Below are positions 60,131 through 64,000 of a stretch of DNA of 64,000 nucleotides, piece by piece. The first letter of the stretch is position 1; each line of letters starts with the position of its first letter. The stretch covers positions 224,317,781-224,381,780 of the forward strand of contig CAKMRJ010005745.1 in the NCBI GenBank assembly GCA_928212115.1, given 5' to 3'. The notes under the pieces are model-generated. The model searched no databases, was not told the DNA's origin, and worked only from the letters and a program-made list of their open reading frames with translations. The DNA is from Lactuca virosa. Lineage: Eukaryota; Streptophyta; Magnoliopsida; Asterales; Asteraceae. The position numbers and the translations under genes were made by a program.

Positions 60131-60235
60131 TCGGTATCTTTCAACCGGTAACCATTCATCGGTATCTTTCAACCGGTAACCATTCTTCGGTATCTTTCAA
60201 CCGGTAACCATTCATCGGTATCTTTCAACCGGTAA
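60131..60235 (-). repeat. 28-bp minisatellite x 4 (Gypsy F 5' LTR)
   Basis: A copy of the array at 52660-52764. Four units of 28 bp. Confidence 0.95.
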
Positions 60236-60696
60236 CTGGGGACTATTCCACCCCCTACCACTAACATACAATACAAGATATAAGCATACAGTCAGGCATA
60301 TCCGGGTACTGACCTACCCCTCGGTCCTAAGGACCACTATCAGGGAAACTATCCCTACCATGCACGTAACATATCATACAGATATAACTCATAACCAAAC
60401 ACATAACCATACCAAGATGAATATCACAAAGACAATCATCTTCTAAATACTCCTCATTGGTGGGCCGGCATTGTGGCCGTAGACCCACCCCTACTGGAAG
60501 GTAACTCACCTCGTACAAGTGGCTGCTGATAATCTGTGCGGGAAACCTCCGTCCGCTGCTGCTCCGGAAATCCTCCGGCTACAAACCCCATAAACACTCA
60601 GTTAGAAACTGATCTCTATACTTAGGGTAAAATGACCATTTACCCCCAACCAAGTCAAGTCAAAGTCAAAGTCAAAGTCAATTTCCAGTTGACCCG

Positions 60697-61132
60697 ACTC
60701 GCCGAGTTGGGCCGTCCACTCGCCGAGTCCCTCACTCTCTACTCGTCCTCATCCGTGACCCTACTTGTCGAGTTGGGCCGTCAACTCGACGAGTTCTTCT
60801 CTCATTCGAACGCCCCATGAAAACTCATCCGACTCGCCGAGTTGATGAACAACTCGTCGAGTGGGCCTTTATCTGATGAACGAGATCTGTCCTCAACTCG
60901 CCGAGTTTATGAACAACTCGCCGAGTTCTAAGGAGATTGCCTTGGACTCGCCGAGTCCGTTCATGCACTCGCCGAGTCCCATGAACTTCCAGCACAATGG
61001 CTTAGTCCAGAACGTTGGGTCACTCCCTGGGACCCCCTTAAAACCTTTCCACACTCAACTGGGTTCTTTTGACCCTCAACAGAAAGGGCAACACCCTTAG
61101 ACTCGCCGAGTTCAATAGTGGACTCGCCGAGT
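60697..61132 (-). promoter_or_regulatory. Twelve palindromic boxes in six pairs (Gypsy F 5' LTR)
   Basis: ACTCGCCGAGT or one/two-base variants start at 60697, 60718, 60763, 60784, 60832, 60852, 60896, 60916, 60946, 60967, 61101 and 61122. Steps are 21, 45, 21, 48, 20, 44, 20, 30, 21, 134, 21: every pair is 20-21 bp apart, while pairs are 30-134 bp apart. Spacers within pairs differ. Confidence 0.9.
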
Positions 61133-61670
61133 TGGTCACGTCCATACCCTAAATCTTTGCTTTCTGATGTACATCCTTTGATCAAAAGATAGATCCAAGC
61201 TTCTACAATCGATCTAACACGTAAAGTTACAACCTTTACGTGCTTGCATGGGACTTTGAGCTCAAAAGGACATAAAACAAGCTCATATGGCACATGGACC
61301 CTTTCATGGGTGCAAAAGCAACCCAAATCTGCCTAGTGACTCTTTGAATGATGTCATTCAGAAGCTCAAACCCCCAACCACGTTTGCAAACATGGTTGGC
61401 TACCAAAATGGCTCATAAAAGCCCTAAATCTTCCCAAAGAGGGATCTAACAAATGAAAGAGCAAGGTATAGACTTTATACCTTCTGAAGACTGCAAATGA
61501 TGCTCACAACTGAATCCCTCTAGCCTCCTCTTGATCCTTCAAGCTTTTCCTTCTTCCTTGAACCACAAAATCACCAAGATCACTCTAAATGCCTTAAAAC
61601 TCTTCAATAACGGCTAGGGTTTGCTATGGGGGTCGTCTGGGAGTAAATGGGACGAAGGAGGCCGAGTTAA

Positions 61671-61683
61671 GGTGTTTAAATAG
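61671..61683 (-). promoter_or_regulatory. TATA-like box of Gypsy F 5' LTR
   Basis: CTATTTAAACACC on the minus strand, about 210 bp from the LTR start and 42 bp downstream of the nearest palindromic box. Confidence 0.6.
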
Positions 61684-61724
61684 AGTGCACACCCCTGGAT
61701 TAGGGTTTTTGTCCAAACAGGGTC

Positions 61725-61824
61725 TACTCGCCGAGTCCGGGGACCCGACTCGCCGAGTACATCACTTAAACCCCGCGTCCCATCCCGCTTCTACTCGGCG
61801 AGTTGGTCCTTCAACTCGCCGAGT
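61725..61824 (-). promoter_or_regulatory. Four palindromic boxes upstream of TATA-like box (Gypsy F 5' LTR)
   Basis: Boxes start at 61725, 61748, 61793 and 61814: steps 23, 45, 21. LTR A has 22, 44, 21 in its upstream array and the same 42-bp distance to its TATA-like box. Confidence 0.9.
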
Positions 61825-62021
61825 CCAAGACCCAAAATGCTAAACATTTAAAGATTTGATAAAAGAATACGTACCAAGAACTAGGTGTTACACTTTGAGT
61901 AATGTAAATGCATAAAGGTGCTGACTTTATGCATTAAGAGCTTGATTAGAAGGTCTTCTAAGGTTTTGAAGTGAGGACTTAAAGGATTAAGACGTGTTTT
62001 GAATTTTGAAAAAGTTCCAGT

Positions 62022-62122
62022 TACGCCCCGCGTAACTGATGGTACGCCCAACGTACCTTCTTTTGGTCACGATCCAAATTTCATCGAGTACGCCCAGCGT
62101 ATCTGAGTGTACGCCCCGCGTT
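62022..62122 (+). promoter_or_regulatory. Second palindromic box array, LTR E
   Basis: Boxes start at 62022, 62043, 62089 and 62110 (TACGCCCCGCGTA, TACGCCCAACGTA, TACGCCCAGCGTA, TACGCCCCGCGTT): steps 21, 46, 21. Confidence 0.82.
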
Positions 62123-62654
62123 CGTCGATCATATGGGTTTTGGGTTGTTGTGTTTTGTGTGACATCCCCAAATTCACGGTTATTTTAAAATTTTATTTAT
62201 GCTTATTTAAAAATCAGGGTATCCATTTTAAAGAATAATATTGCGGAATTTGTTCACAGAAAACATGATAAATATATTATCAAAGCATTTCTGAAGAGAT
62301 GTATTTTGTTTATATTAAAACTTTGGGATGTCATTGTCAATACAGAAACATAAGCATAAACAGGCCTTACATTTATTTACACTAATGATTCACATCTCCT
62401 TTAATCTCTAAGTGTAATGTGTCTTCGTATCGATACATGTGATACAAATAAACTGAGTGGGTTAGGTCGGGAAACCTGGTGAGTACATAGGGTTTTCAAC
62501 CTACAGTAATAAAGTTATTATGTTTCATCATCAAACAATTAACCCAATTACCCATCCGCATTATCTTCTTTATTCTTAAGTATCTTCCCTAAGAATCATA
62601 TGTTCTTCAATATTTATTCCTAAGGATTGGCCTAAGGAATAGGAACGAAGTCCA

Positions 62655-62815
62655 TCGCTGCCAGGATTTATATAAGAGGTACTAAGTCCATGGTTGTCGA
62701 TGTTATCTATTAGGCACTAAGTCCATAGCTACCAACGTTCATTAGTAAGGCACTAAGTCCATAGCTACCAATGTTCATTTGTAAGGCACTAATTCCATAG
62801 CTGTCAGGGTTTTTA
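62655..62815 (-). repeat. Minisatellite, about 37 bp x 4, LTR G
   Basis: Four imperfect units containing GGCACTAAGTCCATAGCTAC or variants, then CAATGTTCATT. Confidence 0.85.
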
Positions 62816-63512
62816 GAGTACATCTGGTGAACATATTGTTCACAACACCTATAGGTTGCGAGCCTGTTAGTGTTCCACTGGACTATCTAGAATAGTTCAT
62901 GGTTGCCATCTATACCCTGCTAGATGACAGGGCCATCGCTTGGGTCAAGACTTCTCATCATCTTTCACCTCTCATCATCTATATCATCTCTCATCTCTCA
63001 TCTCATCTTTCATCTGCCCATCTATACCCATCATAATTATAGGTATAAACTACGTATACAGTTTAAATTGAATAAAACATGTATATTTTGTTCATCCAAC
63101 ATAGATATGAAGAACACAGATAATATGCACACATAGCACGTAATTTATATTAAATAATTCATATCTATGTGTAATATGAAAGTAACTATGCACTCACTTG
63201 TTAAAGTGATGATTCCAAACTCGGGCAGCGTTTCGCTTCTAACGATTCTATTTTTTACTTTGACGAAACCTAGTATCATTACCGCTAGATTTTTGTCAAA
63301 TATTTATCGCGACTATTTACGAGCGATATTCTTTTATAAGTGTTTAACAATACTTTTCAACTACTATGTACAGACAGGGGCCATGCATGAAACACCAGAG
63401 GGCAGGACCATTTTGGCATTATAGCACTTCTGAAATCCAACAACCCTATGCGGCCCTTCAAACCAGATTCCCCGTACCACGAGTAGTTAAAAGATATTAT
63501 AATAACACTTTG

Positions 63513-63562
<50 letters not shown>
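63513..63562. repeat. (TA)n microsatellite
   Basis: About 25 TA units. Confidence 0.95.
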
Positions 63563-63565
<3 letters not shown>

Positions 63566-63850
63566 TTTATAATAACGATATTGAACTTAAACATAAGCTA
63601 TACTTAAAGTTGGGTAAACATAACTCACTTAATAGGAGGTTTGGCTAGGAACCGGACTCTGCGGGGGTAGAACTTTTGAGCCGAAAGCTATTCTTCTTGG
63701 AGCCTTCTGGCTCTCCTGGACTCGCCTCTAGCACTCGGGGAGTGCTAGGGAATGGGAAGGGCTAAGAGGGGTGTTTGAGAGAGAAAGAATGGGAAAGGTA
63801 TGAGTTTTTGGGGTGATTTGCGCCTCTATTTATAGGCTGAGTCTGGTTCG

Positions 63851-63885
63851 AACGCGGGGCGTTACCTTGCTGAACGTTGGGCATT
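63851..63885 (-). promoter_or_regulatory. Palindromic box pair upstream of LTR G TATA-like box
   Basis: AACGCGGGGCGTT at 63851 and AACGTTGGGCATT at 63873, step 22, about 16 bp from the TATA-like box. This is yet another core sequence with the same pair spacing. Confidence 0.7.
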
Positions 63886-64000
63886 CGTGGCCAGGTGTCA
63901 TCATCGGGTGCCAAGCCGTGGTGAGGAAGCAGTGACTCAGATCGTGCCACATGTCGCTTGTTGGTTAATCCAAAAAGTTATTATCTTCTAAAATCCGTAA

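Larger units (their letters stand above)
52346..61892 (-). mobile_element. Complete Gypsy (chromovirus-type) element F
   Basis: 9547 bp with two 2076-bp LTRs, CTTTG on both sides (52341-52345 and 61893-61897), PBS at 59801-59813 and a polypurine tract (complement ATCTCCCCC, 54422-54430). Gag, protease, RT, RNase H, integrase and a chromodomain-like tail follow in Gypsy order on the minus strand. About 11 LTR differences were seen by eye (~0.5%), so it is young. It cannot encode a full polyprotein because of frame breaks near 57848 and 56160. It lies inside LTR E. Confidence 0.96.
59817..61892 (-). repeat. Gypsy F 5' LTR
   Basis: 2076 bp, the same length as the other LTR. Its inner end reads TATAAC where the partner has TGTAAC, a G-to-A change at the terminal dinucleotide. 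Confidence 0.96.
51436..62157 (+). repeat. Gypsy LTR E, split by Gypsy F and truncated by LTR G
   Basis: Two pieces, about 51440-52345 and 61893-62157, form one plus-strand LTR-like sequence. A TATA-like CACTATTTAATC at 51872 and TACGCCCAGCGTA-type boxes mark it. CTTTG is duplicated around the insert. The left end could not be fixed (somewhere in 51436-51640). The right part is cut at 62158 by the next LTR. Confidence 0.7.
62158..64000 (-). repeat. Gypsy LTR G, continues beyond window
   Basis: It begins TGTGACATCCCC on the plus strand inside LTR E. Minus orientation is shown by TATA-like CCTATAAATAG (63825-63835 complement) and by the minisatellite and box order. Whether it is solo or part of an element cannot be seen. 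It contains a minisatellite (about 62655-62815) and a (TA)n tract (63513-63562). Confidence 0.8.

Noticed and set aside
62153..62157. TTTTG as target duplication of LTR G
   Set aside because: The matching copy would lie outside the window, so it cannot be tested here.
1..64000. tRNA, rRNA or other structural RNA genes
   Set aside because: None recognised. The only tRNA-like sequences are the short primer binding sites of retrotransposons.

Overview
This is a plant nuclear genome window of about 64 kb, made almost entirely of transposable elements, with only two ordinary host genes. AT-rich spacers, long chromovirus-type Gypsy LTRs, Copia elements primed by initiator tRNA-Met, many MULE and MITE insertions and one degenerate Helitron all fit a eudicot. 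The LTR families, with recurring ACTCGCCGAGT and TACGCCCAGCGTA boxes, look to me like Asteraceae, most likely lettuce (Lactuca). That is recollection and needs a search to confirm.

Layout. 1-7536: a minus-strand Copia element whose outer LTR is cut by the window edge. 7537-13032: the 3' remnant of a plus-strand Gypsy element with a 3.2 kb LTR. 13033-14872: a Helitron-like segment with a broken RPA-like gene and a terminal hairpin. 15119-19138: three DNA transposons in a row (hAT-like, Harbinger-like, MULE). 19286-20302: host gene 1. 22201-24606: two MULE-type elements, the larger hosting a solo LTR. 24717-30029: two Gypsy solo LTRs around a Copia scrap and a hAT-like MITE. 30190-32902: unclassified repeat, then a near-palindromic MULE. 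33120-48432: a deep nest. An old inverted-repeat element hosts a Gypsy solo LTR, which itself hosts another solo LTR and a 7.8 kb Copia element; a further Gypsy LTR sits in the core of the old element. 49300-50322: host gene 2, a paralogue of gene 1. 51436-64000: a Gypsy LTR split by a complete 9.5 kb Gypsy element and then by another LTR that runs out of the window.

Most boundaries were set by reading terminal motifs and finding target-site duplications (TSDs) by eye: 5 bp for LTR elements and 9 bp for MULEs, several of them perfect. This gives an explicit order of insertion. The two host genes encode closely related six-segment membrane proteins of unknown function. They are a duplicated pair now separated by about 29 kb of transposons.

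The most unusual observations concern the Gypsy LTRs. Six of the LTR families present carry short palindromic boxes that come in pairs with a centre-to-centre distance of about 19-23 bp (two helical turns). The core sequence differs between families while the spacing does not. One array lies just upstream of the TATA-like box and usually a second lies several hundred bp inside the LTR. In addition, the complete Gypsy element has a 64-bp, T-rich, GT...AG segment at the gag/pol boundary whose removal joins the flanking coding sequence in frame, as a regulated retrotransposon intron would.
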